64,000 nucleotides of DNA from Brachybacterium sacelli (GTDB lineage: Bacteria > Actinomycetota > Actinomycetes > Actinomycetales > Dermabacteraceae), in the NCBI RefSeq assembly GCF_017876545.1, contig NZ_JAGIOD010000001.1, positions 1,736,001 through 1,800,000 on the forward strand. The letters are read 5' to 3'. Below the pieces are notes generated by a model. The model did not search any database and was not told the origin of the DNA. It was given only the letters and a program-made list of their open reading frames with translations. Numbering within the stretch: the first letter of the stretch is position 1; each line of letters opens with the position of its first letter. This document shows positions 40,768-49,176 of the stretch, one piece after another. The position numbers and the translations under genes are program-made.

Positions 40768-42528
40768 ATGAACTCCACGAACACCCCGTCCGCCGGTCTC
40801 ACCCGGCGCGGACTCGGCGCTCTCGCCATGGCCTCGGGCGCCGTCGCGCTGCCGGCCGCCGCCCACGCGACGGGAGGCGGGAAGCACGAGGGACGCATCG
40901 AGGAGCTGCTGGCGGGGATGAGCCTCGCGCAGAAGATCGGACAGCTCTTCGTCGCCGTCGGCTACGGCGCGAGCGCCGATGCGCCCCACTCCTCGAACAC
41001 CACCTCCGCCGGGGTCGACACCATCGCCGAGATCGTCCGTACCCATCACGTCGGCGGACTGATCTACTTCTCCTGGTCTGACAACCTCCAGGACGTCCAG
41101 CAGGTCGCAGCCCTCTCGAACGACGCGCAGGCCGCGGCCCGCGCCTCGGGTGGGATCCCGCTGGTGATCAGCACCGACGAGGAACGCGGCGACATCACCC
41201 GACTGCCGGCCCCGGCCACGCCCCTGCCCGGCGCGATGGCGCTCGGGGCGACCGGCTCCCGCCACCACGCCCGCACGGCCGGCGGCATCGTGGGGTCCGA
41301 GCTGCGCACCTGCGGCATCGACCAGGCCTTCGCCCCGGTGGCCGACGTGAACATCGAGGCGCGCAATCCCGTGATCGGGGTGCGCTCCCCGGGCGCGGAG
41401 CCCGAGGCCGTCTCCCGCCTGGTGGCCGCGCAGATCGCCGGTCTCCAGCGCGAGGACTGCTCGGCCGCGGCGAAGCATTTCCCTGGCCACGGCGACACCG
41501 CCACCGACTCCCACGTCGGCCTGCCGGTCATCGACCACACCCGTGCCGAGCTCGACGAGATCGACCTGCCGCCGTTCTGCGCCGCGATTCAGGAGGGCGT
41601 CGACGCGATCATGACCGCGCACATCGTGGTGCCCGAGCTCGACGACTCCGGGCGCCCGGCCACGCTCTCCGCGCCGATCCTGACGGGACTGCTGCGCGAG
41701 GAGCTGGGCTACGAGGGCGTGATCGTCACCGACTCGCTGGCCATGGACGGCGTGCGCACCCTGTTCGAGGACGACCGGGTGCCGGTCGAGGCGATCCTCG
41801 CCGGCGCCGATCAGATGCTCATGCCCCCGGATCTCGCCGTCGCGATCGGCGGGGTGCGCGAGGCGGTGGCCGCCGGCGAGATCACCGAGGAGCGTCTGGA
41901 CGCCTCGGTGCGCCGCATCCTCGCCCAGAAGCTGCGCCGGGGCCTGTTCGAGGACGCGAGCGTCGATCCCCGGCGCGCCCTCGAGCGGGTCGGGACGAAG
42001 CACTCACGCCGCGCCGCGCAGAAGATCGCCGACGACTCGATCACCCTGCTCACCGACCAGGACACCCTGCCGCTGGCCCGCGGCACCTCGGTGCTGGTCA
42101 CCGGGGAGGCGACGGAGGGGCGGCTGGAGACCGCGGCGGAGGCGCTCTCCGAGCAGGGCCTGGAGGCGACCACCCTCGCCGGTGCCACCGCCGTGCAGGC
42201 GGCCGCGGCGGCGCAGGACGTCGAGGCGGCGCTGGTGTTCACCTCGTCCACGAGCTTCGAGACGCCGGCCGCGCAGGTGGAGCTGGTCGCGGCGCTCGTC
42301 GCCACCGGCACCCCGGTCCTCCATGCCTCGCTGCACAACCCTTACGACGTCGTGCACGTCGGCGACGTCGCCGCCTCCTTGGCCGCCTACGGCGACTCCG
42401 CGTGCTCCCTGCGCGCCGTGGCGGGCGCGGTCGCGGGCTCCGTGCACACCACCGGCAGGCTCCCGGTCCCGATCCCCACCGCCGACGGCACCGGGGAGGC
42501 CTTCCCCCTCGGCCACGGCCTGCGCTGA
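40768..42528 (+). CDS. nagZ: NagZ-type beta-N-acetylglucosaminidase (GH3), Tat-exported
   Basis: A 586-residue glycoside hydrolase family 3 enzyme with the signature KHFPGHGDT (residues 236-244) and the nearby DSH (247-249) that are specific to NagZ enzymes; the nucleophile aspartate is Asp322 (VIVTDSLAMDG). It removes GlcNAc from the non-reducing end of wall fragments. A twin-arginine-type signal (LTRRGLGALAMASGAVAL) exports it. The C-terminal half (about 360-586) resembles the GH3 C-terminal domain. Partner of NamZ, as in Bacillus. Confidence 0.9.
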   Translation: MNSTNTPSAGLTRRGLGALAMASGAVALPAAAHATGGGKHEGRIEELLAGMSLAQKIGQLFVAVGYGASADAPHSSNTTSAGVDTIAEIVRTHHVGGLIYFSWSDNLQDVQQVAALSNDAQAAARASGGIPLVISTDEERGDITRLPAPATPLPGAMALGATGSRHHARTAGGIVGSELRTCGIDQAFAPVADVNIEARNPVIGVRSPGAEPEAVSRLVAAQIAGLQREDCSAAAKHFPGHGDTATDSHVGLPVIDHTRAELDEIDLPPFCAAIQEGVDAIMTAHIVVPELDDSGRPATLSAPILTGLLREELGYEGVIVTDSLAMDGVRTLFEDDRVPVEAILAGADQMLMPPDLAVAIGGVREAVAAGEITEERLDASVRRILAQKLRRGLFEDASVDPRRALERVGTKHSRRAAQKIADDSITLLTDQDTLPLARGTSVLVTGEATEGRLETAAEALSEQGLEATTLAGATAVQAAAAAQDVEAALVFTSSTSFETPAAQVELVAALVATGTPVLHASLHNPYDVVHVGDVAASLAAYGDSACSLRAVAGAVAGSVHTTGRLPVPIPTADGTGEAFPLGHGLR

Positions 42529-42544
42529 GCCGGACCGGGCGTCG

Positions 42545-43648
42545 TCACTCCCCGCAGCCACGTCCCAGCGGGTCCTCGATGCGGAACTGCTCGACGTGGT
42601 ACGGCCAGTCCGGACCGGTGTGCCACTGCGAGCACACCAGGTGCATCACCTCGAGGGTCGACCCGGGCACGATGTAGGGCCCGTACAGCTGGGCGACCAC
42701 GTCGTCCGCCTCCTGCCCCCACTCCCCGCCGTGCAGCAGGGTGCCCGCGGCGGCGTCCGCCAGCGCGATGGGGGAGTCCGCGGCGCGGATGTCGACCCGG
42801 TAGTTGCCGGAGTCGAAGTAGGTCAGCACCCACTGGTCCTCGACCATGCGCAGGCACATCTCGCCGATCTCCCCTCCAACGACGGTGACCGGCTCACCGC
42901 CCCACGAGTCCGCGCCGGACCAGGTCTCGTAGGCGGCCGGGTCCAGGATCGACTCGGCCCGGACTCGGGAGAGCAGCACGCCCTTGTCCCGTTGGAAGCC
43001 CGTGGTCAGGACGTACACGTAGCCGTCGGTGGGGTGGGCGCACCAGGTGCACTGCTGCATGAGCCCGCCGGCGTGGTCCCCGGGGAACATCTCGGCGGTG
43101 CGCTCCCAGGTCTCCCCGGAATCGGCCGAGGTCCAGATCTCGGTGCCGGCCACGTTCCCGAAGCCGTGATTGACCATCATCCACAGGTACATGATCCCGT
43201 CCACGGTGAGCACGTCGCCGGGCAGGATCGTGGAGACCGGGTCCTCGTCGTGCTCATAGGGCACCAGCTGCTCGGCGGTCTCGCCTCCGACGGCCGTGGT
43301 CCAGGTGATCCCGTCATCCAGCGGCACCTCGGGATCGGCGAAGAGGCCGACGGGGGAGCGCCAGAAGCCGCTGCCGACCTTCGCCTCCTCGAAGGTGTCG
43401 CCGAAGACGAACAGGATCCGCCCGTCGGGCGTCACGGCGGGGGCGCCGAGGTCGGTGGCCTCCATGCGGAAGCGGGTGGTCACGCCGGGACCGGTGATGG
43501 CGGCCATCCGGGTGACTCGGGGGCAGGCGTCCTCGGAGTCGGCGTCGGGGTCCGTGCCGGAGGCGTCGGAGACCCCGCACGCGGCGGTCAGGGCGCCGAC
43601 GCCGGCCAGAGCACCGGAGCCGCGCAGAAAAGTGGATCGGGACAGCAT
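42545..43648 (-). CDS. DUF4185 (GH183-type) lipoprotein, putative endo-D-arabinanase
   Basis: A 367-residue surface lipoprotein (lipobox LTAAC, Cys24). It is a five-bladed beta-propeller-type DUF4185 protein: TDLGAPAVTPDGR with Asp66, FVFGDTFEE with Asp84, GFWRSPVGLF and GLMQQCTWCAHPTDG are hallmarks. DUF4185 members have been shown to be endo-acting D-arabinanases, family GH183, that cut the D-arabinan of mycobacterial arabinogalactan and lipoarabinomannan; Asp66 and Asp84 are candidate catalytic residues by analogy. It is convergent with nagZ (16 bases) and has its own promoter with a LacI-type box. Confidence 0.8.
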   Translation of the reverse strand: MLSRSTFLRGSGALAGVGALTAACGVSDASGTDPDADSEDACPRVTRMAAITGPGVTTRFRMEATDLGAPAVTPDGRILFVFGDTFEEAKVGSGFWRSPVGLFADPEVPLDDGITWTTAVGGETAEQLVPYEHDEDPVSTILPGDVLTVDGIMYLWMMVNHGFGNVAGTEIWTSADSGETWERTAEMFPGDHAGGLMQQCTWCAHPTDGYVYVLTTGFQRDKGVLLSRVRAESILDPAAYETWSGADSWGGEPVTVVGGEIGEMCLRMVEDQWVLTYFDSGNYRVDIRAADSPIALADAAAGTLLHGGEWGQEADDVVAQLYGPYIVPGSTLEVMHLVCSQWHTGPDWPYHVEQFRIEDPLGRGCGE

Positions 43649-43751
43649 GGTGGACCTCCTCGGGTCCTCGGAGACCCCGCGCATCGACGGGCGGGGTCGC
43701 GATGGGGCCGCGGCGTCGCGCCGACGGCCTCATCGCGCAGGTTCCCGCACC

Positions 43752-43788
43752 ACCCTACGGAGTCCGGGAGCGGAGAGCAATCGTTTAC
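43752..43788 (-). promoter_or_regulatory. Promoter with LacI-type box for the DUF4185 gene
   Basis: On the reverse strand TTGCTC (43775-43780) and TAGGGT (43752-43757) are 17 bases apart. GCAATCGTTTAC at 43777-43788 (forward orientation) overlaps the -35 and also the stop codon of the MFS gene. It resembles the boxes at 45810 and, more loosely, GTAATCGATTAC. Confidence 0.55.
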
Positions 43789-45035
43789 TCACGCGGAAGT
43801 GCCGAGCTGCTCCCCGCGGAATGCTCGCCGCCGGCACGATCCACGGCGTCGAGCGTCCGCCGGGCCGCGGCCTCCCGCGCGATACTGCGTCGCCGCGCCC
43901 GCACCCAGCCCACGGTGAACACGCTCCCCGCGGCCGCCAGCACCACCGTCATCAGCGCGATCACCACGGCGTAGGTGGCCTGGAGCGAGACCAACGAGAT
44001 CAGGGCGCTCGAGGTGATGATGCCCAGGGCGTTGGCCGTGCGCAGCTGCGCGAAGACCTCGGCGCGATGCACCGCCGGCACCAGCTGGTCCAGCACCAAC
44101 GAGTAGTAGGTGGCCAGCGGGGCCAGCACGGACCCCACCAGCAGGGCGCCGACGAGGGTCGCCGTCACCGAGTGCCCGAGCCCCACCGAGGCGACGCCGA
44201 GCGCGGTGATCGCGAGCCAGGCCAGCACGGTGCGCCGGCGCGGCACCCGATTCCGCACACTCACCCAGACCCCGCCCCCGATCGAGGTGACGCACAGGGC
44301 GACCGGGAAGACCGCGCCCCAGGCGGCCGGCAGCCCGAAGGAGACGGCCAGGGAGACCGCACCGATCTCGATCGCCGAGATCGCGGCCGCGCTCGCCCCG
44401 CCGCACACCAGCCACAGCATGATCATCGGCGTCAGGCGCAGGTGCTCGCGGCGCTGCTCGGGCCCTGGCGGACATGCCGTGGCCAGGCGCGGCAGCAGGA
44501 GCATCGGGCCCGCGCCGAGGAGCACCATCGCCCAGATCGCCGCCTGCGGGGAGAGGCTGCCCAGCGCCGCGGCGAGCACGGGGGAGGAGACGAAGGTGAC
44601 CTCGTTGACCGTGGCCGCGACCCCGAGGGCCCGCGGCAGGCGGGAGGCGGGCACCAGATGGTTCAGGGTCGAGCGCAGGGTCCCGTAAGCCGCGCCGTTG
44701 ACCAGACCGGCCAGGGCCGCCCCGGCCACCACCAGAGCGAACGGCGCTCCGAGTGTGGCGAGCACGGCGATCGCCACCAGCGCGAGGGTGCGCAGGCCGA
44801 TCAGCACGCGCAGGAACGGGATCGGGGAGAATCGCCGCCCCGCGCGCGTGATCGGCACCGCGCCGATGACCTGCGCGCTCGTCATCGCCAACATCATCGC
44901 CGCGCCGCTGGCGGCATCGCCGGTCAGCGGCAGCGCGATCAGGGCGAAGGCGATCGGGGCGGCGGCCTGAGGCATGGCGAAGGAGCCGTAGGAGGCGAAC
45001 CAGCGCAGCAGAGGGCCGGCGGGGAGGCGGGGCAC
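43785..45035 (-). CDS. MFS transporter (12 helices), possible sugar or drug exporter
   Basis: A 416-residue MFS protein, about 12 helices, with a proline-rich N-terminus. I chose GTG 45035 since AGGAGG lies 9 bases upstream on the reverse strand; longer versions lack credible residues. AAYGTLRSTLNHLVPASRLPRALG is the loop between helices 4 and 5 (shown in parts: YGTLRSTLNHLVP and SRLPRALGVAATVNE). Its substrate is unknown. It is divergent from an XRE-cupin regulator, which probably controls it. Confidence 0.78.
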   Translation of the reverse strand: MPRLPAGPLLRWFASYGSFAMPQAAAPIAFALIALPLTGDAASGAAMMLAMTSAQVIGAVPITRAGRRFSPIPFLRVLIGLRTLALVAIAVLATLGAPFALVVAGAALAGLVNGAAYGTLRSTLNHLVPASRLPRALGVAATVNEVTFVSSPVLAAALGSLSPQAAIWAMVLLGAGPMLLLPRLATACPPGPEQRREHLRLTPMIMLWLVCGGASAAAISAIEIGAVSLAVSFGLPAAWGAVFPVALCVTSIGGGVWVSVRNRVPRRRTVLAWLAITALGVASVGLGHSVTATLVGALLVGSVLAPLATYYSLVLDQLVPAVHRAEVFAQLRTANALGIITSSALISLVSLQATYAVVIALMTVVLAAAGSVFTVGWVRARRRSIAREAAARRTLDAVDRAGGEHSAGSSSALPRE

Positions 45036-45123
45036 GAGCAGGAACCTCCTGAGGGGCGGGACGTGACGGGGAAGAACGGGCACGAGGCGGGAAGTGCGCG
45101 GCCCGGGAGGCGCCGAGCCGCCC

Positions 45124-45164
45124 TGCGCAACATAGTGCGCAGGTGCATGAGTGCGCAATATAGT
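45124..45164. promoter_or_regulatory. Repeated boxes in the divergent MFS / XRE-cupin promoter
   Basis: TGCGCAACATAGT at 45124-45136 and TGCGCAATATAGT at 45152-45164 are direct repeats 28 bases apart; a third TGCGCA lies at 45136-45141. They are in the gap between the MFS gene and the XRE regulator and probably bind that regulator. Confidence 0.6.
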
Positions 45165-45192
45165 TCTCATCACTCCCGGTAGGCTCACGGTC

Positions 45193-45756
45193 ATGACCGG
45201 AGGAATGCGCCCGGCGGTGATCGAGCAGCTCGGTGATCGCATCCGCGCCGCACGCCAGGAGCAGGACCTCAGCGTCGGCGCGCTCGCCGAGCTCAGCGAC
45301 GTCAGCCGCCGCATGCTCACCCAGATCGAGCTCGGCCAGGCCAATCCCTCGGTCGCGACCCTGGACCGCGTCGCCGCAGGCCTGGGCACCACCTTCGCCG
45401 CCCTGATGGGAGTCGGCGCCGACGCCGCGCCCGACGGCGTGGAGGTCTGGTCCACCGACGGCGGCAGCTGGTCCGTGCTGCTGGACGCGATCGACACCGA
45501 TCGCCTCTCGGTCGAGACCTGGAAGTGGAAGCTGGTGGGCGCCGACGAGAAGCCGAACGGGTCCGGCGTCCCCTCGCCCGGCGTGATGATCCACGTCGTC
45601 GAGGGCGCCCTCGAGATCGTGATCGGCGACGAGGTGCAGGTCATCGAGGCCGGCGGCTCCGGCCGCGTGGTCACCGACCAGGAGTACGTCTACCGCGCCC
45701 GCGAGGAGCAGGGCGTCGTGTTCACCTCCGTCGCACTGCAGTCCCGCCTCACCTGA
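45193..45756 (+). CDS. XRE family regulator with cupin sensor domain
   Basis: A 187-residue regulator with an N-terminal helix-turn-helix (residues about 10-62; IRAARQEQDLSVGALAELSDVSRRMLTQIELG is the HTH region, key part SVGALAELSDVSRRML) and a C-terminal cupin (about 110-185; VIEAGGSGRVVTDQEYVYRA). The ATG at 45193 is chosen since the residues before it look like promoter sequence. It is divergent from the MFS gene and is likely its regulator, through the TGCGCAAyATAGT boxes. Confidence 0.85.
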   Translation: MTGGMRPAVIEQLGDRIRAARQEQDLSVGALAELSDVSRRMLTQIELGQANPSVATLDRVAAGLGTTFAALMGVGADAAPDGVEVWSTDGGSWSVLLDAIDTDRLSVETWKWKLVGADEKPNGSGVPSPGVMIHVVEGALEIVIGDEVQVIEAGGSGRVVTDQEYVYRAREEQGVVFTSVALQSRLT

Positions 45757-45765
45757 CCGCGCGGA

Positions 45766-45821
45766 CCGTTTACCTCCGGGGACACCGAGGCTAGGGTCGA
45801 CAGCGGTGAGCAATCGTTCCC
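45766..45821 (+). promoter_or_regulatory. Promoter with LacI-type boxes for the beta-propeller glycosidase operon
   Basis: TTTACC (45769-45774) and TAGGGT (45792-45797) are 17 bases apart. CCGTTTAC overlaps the -35, and GCAATCGTTCCC (45810-45821) lies 12 bases past the -10. The latter resembles the GCAATCGTTTAC box near the DUF4185 gene. Confidence 0.5.
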
Positions 45822-45856
45822 TCGCCCTGAACCGGACCGCTCGACGAGGAGCCCCC

Positions 45857-46747
45857 GTGCCCACTGCCCCCGTGATCCTCCGCCCCGGTGCGAAGCGCCG
45901 CCTGCTCGACGCCTCCCCGTCGGCCGCCGAGCCCTGGTACGTCAACGACCACACCCTGATCCGGGGCCACGACGACCGCTGGCACGCCTTTGGGATCTGG
46001 CATCCCGAGCCTGCGGACCCGCTGGGCGAGGACCGCTTCCTGCATGCCTCGGCCGATGACCTCACCGGTGCCCCCTGGACCGTCCACGACCCGGTGCTGC
46101 ACGCCCGTGGGGAGATCGGCGAGACCCACGTGTGGGCCCCGCACGTGATCGCCCACGACGGCCGCTACTGGATGTTCTACGCGGGCGGCACCGCCGACCA
46201 CACCGCCTACCGGATGACGCTCGCCACCAGCGAGGACCTGTTCACCTGGACCCCGCACGAGCCGGTGCTGTTCGAGGACGGCTTCGACGCCCGCGACCCG
46301 ATGGTGATCCGCCACGGGCAGCGTTGGTACATGTACTACACCCGCACCTCCGCGCCGGACGGCGGCGCCCACCAGGTTGCCGTGCGCTCGTCGACGGATC
46401 TATTGACCTGGTCGGAGCCGAGCGTCGCCTACGAGTCCACGATCTTCGGCACCTACGGCGGGCCGACGGAGTCTTCGTTCGTGGTCCGCGCCGGGCAGGG
46501 CTGGATCCTGTTCGTCTGCGAATCCGCCGAATACGACCGCACTCTCGCCTACTTCTCGACCGACCCGCTGCGCTTCGGGGACAGCGGCCTGCTCGACGTC
46601 GACCTCGATGAGCACTGCGCCGAGATCGTGGCCGATCCCGCCGGTGGGGGCCGCACCTGGATCACCGGCGGCGGCTGGGACCGCGGCGGACTGACGATCC
46701 GCCCCCTGGAGATCCTTCCCGATGTCCGCGAGGAAGAGCTCGTATGA
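45857..46747 (+). CDS. Five-bladed beta-propeller glycosidase (GH43/GH32-like fold)
   Basis: A 296-residue cytoplasmic protein with the repeated Asp/Glu-containing blades of the GH43/GH32/GH130-type propeller: VNDHTLIRG, ETHVWAPHVIAHDGRYWMFYAG, DARDPMVIRHGQRWYMYYTR, TESSFVVRAGQGWILFV. Start codon is GTG 45857 after GAGGAG. Likely substrate is an arabino- or galactofuranosyl oligosaccharide taken up by one of the ABC systems, but the family cannot be fixed. It is operonic with an enolase-superfamily gene (ATGA overlap). Confidence 0.78.
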   Translation: MPTAPVILRPGAKRRLLDASPSAAEPWYVNDHTLIRGHDDRWHAFGIWHPEPADPLGEDRFLHASADDLTGAPWTVHDPVLHARGEIGETHVWAPHVIAHDGRYWMFYAGGTADHTAYRMTLATSEDLFTWTPHEPVLFEDGFDARDPMVIRHGQRWYMYYTRTSAPDGGAHQVAVRSSTDLLTWSEPSVAYESTIFGTYGGPTESSFVVRAGQGWILFVCESAEYDRTLAYFSTDPLRFGDSGLLDVDLDEHCAEIVADPAGGGRTWITGGGWDRGGLTIRPLEILPDVREEELV

Positions 46748-47844
46748 ACGCCCTGTCCGGGCACCGGATCTCCGAGGTGACCAGCACGCCGCTGCGCAGC
46801 CGCTACCCCCGCACCATCGGCCGCAACGCTCGTCTCGGCGCCCACGGTGACGGCCCGACGGCCTGGGCGGTCACCGTGCGTACCGAGGATGGCGCCAGCG
46901 GATGGGGGATGGCCGAGGGCCCCGAGTCCGATCCGGCCACGCTCGTGGGCCGGCCGCTCGAGGAGGTGATCGACCCGGACCACGGCGTCCTCGACCCGGC
47001 GGCGCTCCCGCTCGACGCGGCGCTCCACGATCTCGCCGCCCGACTGCTCGGGGTGCCCGTGCACGTCATGCTCGGCGGGCATGGTGTCACCCCGGTGACC
47101 TGCTACTCCGGCGCGATCTACTTCGAGGACCTCGACCCCGAGGAGGCGCCGCGCGGCATCGACGGCGTGCTCGCCTCCTGCGCCGCGGACTGGGCGAGCG
47201 GCTACCGCGCCTTCAAGCTGAAGATCGGCCGTGGGAACCTCTGGATGACGCCCGAGGCCGGCTTTGCACGGGACGTCGAGGTCACCCGGGCCGTGCGCGA
47301 GGCCTACCCCGCAGCCCGGGTGCTGGTCGACATGAACGACGGCTACGACCCCGAGCGGAGTGTGCGGTACCTCGAGGCAGTGGCCGATTGCGACCTGTTC
47401 TGGATCGAGGAGCCCTTCGCCGAGCACGCCGAGGGACTGCGCCGGGTGCGCGAGCACCGTCGTCGCCCCGGTTCGCCGGTGCTGGTGGCCGACGGCGAGT
47501 TCGAGCCCGACCTCGAGGAGGTCCTCGACCTCGCCCGCGACGGTCTGCTGGACGTGCTGCTGATGGACGTGCTCTCCATCGGGATCACCGCCTGGCGCCA
47601 CCTCATGCCGACCGTTCGCGAGATCGGCGTCGCCGCCTCGCCGCACGCCTGGGGGCACCCGCTGAAGACCCTCTACGCCGCCCAGCTCGCCGCCGGACTC
47701 GGGAACGTGCCCGTCGTCGAGGCGGTGCCCGGCACCACCGACGGCGTCGACGCCTCCGGCTACACCCTGGTGGACGGGCGCCTCACCCTCCCCGACGCCC
47801 CCGGCTTCGGCCTGGGCCCGCGCTTGACGGCCGCGGGACACTGA
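46744..47844 (+). CDS. Enolase-superfamily (mandelate racemase group) sugar-acid dehydratase-like
   Basis: A 366-residue member of the mandelate racemase/muconate lactonizing group. The KxK motif is Lys158-Leu-Lys160, the metal ligands are Asp196 (LVDMND), Glu222 (WIEEPF) and Asp250/Glu252 (VADGE), and His301 (ASPHAWGH) pairs with Asp275. That combination fits sugar-acid dehydratases such as arabinonate or galactonate dehydratases; which acid is used is not known. Overlaps the glycosidase gene and is followed six bases later by a GNAT gene. Confidence 0.83.
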   Translation: MNALSGHRISEVTSTPLRSRYPRTIGRNARLGAHGDGPTAWAVTVRTEDGASGWGMAEGPESDPATLVGRPLEEVIDPDHGVLDPAALPLDAALHDLAARLLGVPVHVMLGGHGVTPVTCYSGAIYFEDLDPEEAPRGIDGVLASCAADWASGYRAFKLKIGRGNLWMTPEAGFARDVEVTRAVREAYPAARVLVDMNDGYDPERSVRYLEAVADCDLFWIEEPFAEHAEGLRRVREHRRRPGSPVLVADGEFEPDLEEVLDLARDGLLDVLLMDVLSIGITAWRHLMPTVREIGVAASPHAWGHPLKTLYAAQLAAGLGNVPVVEAVPGTTDGVDASGYTLVDGRLTLPDAPGFGLGPRLTAAGH

Positions 47845-47849
47845 CACGC

Positions 47850-48257
47850 ATGGAACCTGCGCACACGCTGACCTACGCCTGGCGGGCGGAGATCACCGAC
47901 GAGGAGGTCTCCACGCTGCACGCCCTCGCCTTCGACCACGAGGACAGGGTCGAGGCCTGGAACCTGCGACTGGAGCGGCACTCGCTGGGTTGGGGGACCG
48001 CCCGGCGCGACGGGGCGCTGATCGGCTTCTGCAACGTGGTCACCGACGGCGGCCGTCACGCCTTCCTCGTCGACACTGTCGTCCACCCCGACCACCAGGG
48101 TTCCGGGATCGGGCACGAGCTGGTGGTCCGGGCGGTTCAGGAGTGCCGGGACAGCCCCGCCGAATGGCTGCACGTCGACTTCGAGGCCGAGGTCTCGCCC
48201 TTCTATCTCGCGACCGGTCTCTTCCGGGCGACGACGGCCGGGCTGCTCGAGCTCTGA
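47850..48257 (+). CDS. GNAT family N-acetyltransferase
   Basis: A 135-residue single-domain GNAT acetyltransferase. DTVVHPDHQGSGIGHELVVRA is the acetyl-CoA-binding motif (the RxxGxG/A region, here HQGSGIGHEL) and FYLATGLFRAT the C-terminal strand. Substrate unknown. It starts at ATG 47850 after the dehydratase and ends 18 bases before a convergent ABC permease gene. Confidence 0.8.
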   Translation: MEPAHTLTYAWRAEITDEEVSTLHALAFDHEDRVEAWNLRLERHSLGWGTARRDGALIGFCNVVTDGGRHAFLVDTVVHPDHQGSGIGHELVVRAVQECRDSPAEWLHVDFEAEVSPFYLATGLFRATTAGLLEL

Positions 48258-48275
48258 GCCCGCGCCGCCCACGGC

Positions 48276-49175
48276 TCACTTCAGCCCGGCCATCTTGATG
48301 TTGGCGATGATCTGCCGCTGGAAGACGAGGAACAGGACGATGATCGGCAGTGCAGCGCAGGCGGAGCCGGCCATCAGCAGCCCCAGCTCCGAGGCGCGCT
48401 CGCCGCGGAAGGCCGCCAGGTACTGCTGGACCTGGAAGAGTTCCGGGCTGGTGATCGTCATGACGGGCCACACGAAGTTGTTCCAGTACGCCATGAAGCT
48501 CGTGATGCCCACGACCACGAAGGGCGCCTTCGACAGCGGCAGGAAGATCCGCAGGTACACGCCCCAGCGCCCGCAGCCGTCCATCACCGCGGCCTCCTCC
48601 AGGCTGGAGGGGATGTTGAGGTAGAACTGGCGCACGAAGAAGATGTGCGCGGCCGTGGCCATGCCGGGGATGATCAGCACCGCGAGGGTGTCCAGCATGT
48701 GCAGGTCGGTGACCACGATGAAGCTGGTCAGCAAGATGGTCATGCCGGGGATGAACATGGTCATCAGCACCAGCGGCCACACGTAGCGCTTGCCGGCGAA
48801 CTCGAGCCGGGCGAAGGCGTAGGCCGCCATCGAGTTCACAGCGATCGACCCGGCGGTGAAGATCACCGCGCCGAACCCGGTGATCGCCAGGGTGCGCAGG
48901 AAGGCGGTATCGGAGAGGATCGCCGTGTAGTTCTGCCAGCGCCACACCTCGGGGAAGAACTGGAACGGGGTGGAGACCACCTCGGTGCGGATCTTGAACC
49001 CGGAGATGATCATCCAGGCCAGCGGGAACAGCGCCAGCGCCACGATGGCCAGGCTGACCAGCGCCTTCAACGCGACGATCAGCATCCAGCGCGGCTGCAG
49101 CATCCGTCGCCGTCGGGCCGTCCGACGGTCGGCGGGGGCGGTGGTGGGGGCGGCGGTCTCGGTGAGCACGGCCAT
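48276..49175 (-). CDS. CUT1 sugar ABC transporter permease (MalG-like), system A
   Basis: A 299-residue permease with six helices and the cytoplasmic EAA loop (EEAAVMDGCGRWGVYLRIFLP). A soluble Ala/Thr/Arg-rich N-terminus precedes helix 1. It is last in a binding-protein / MalF / MalG order on the reverse strand, with no ATPase gene, as is usual for actinobacterial CUT1 systems that share an MsmK-type ATPase. The start is ATG 49175. Confidence 0.9.
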   Translation of the reverse strand: MAVLTETAAPTTAPADRRTARRRRMLQPRWMLIVALKALVSLAIVALALFPLAWMIISGFKIRTEVVSTPFQFFPEVWRWQNYTAILSDTAFLRTLAITGFGAVIFTAGSIAVNSMAAYAFARLEFAGKRYVWPLVLMTMFIPGMTILLTSFIVVTDLHMLDTLAVLIIPGMATAAHIFFVRQFYLNIPSSLEEAAVMDGCGRWGVYLRIFLPLSKAPFVVVGITSFMAYWNNFVWPVMTITSPELFQVQQYLAAFRGERASELGLLMAGSACAALPIIVLFLVFQRQIIANIKMAGLK

Positions 49176-49176
49176 G

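Noticed and set aside
46744..47844. True enolase or mandelate racemase
   Set aside because: The KxK and Asp/Glu/His pattern places it in the mandelate racemase group, but racemase versus dehydratase cannot be separated by eye; sugar context favours a dehydratase.
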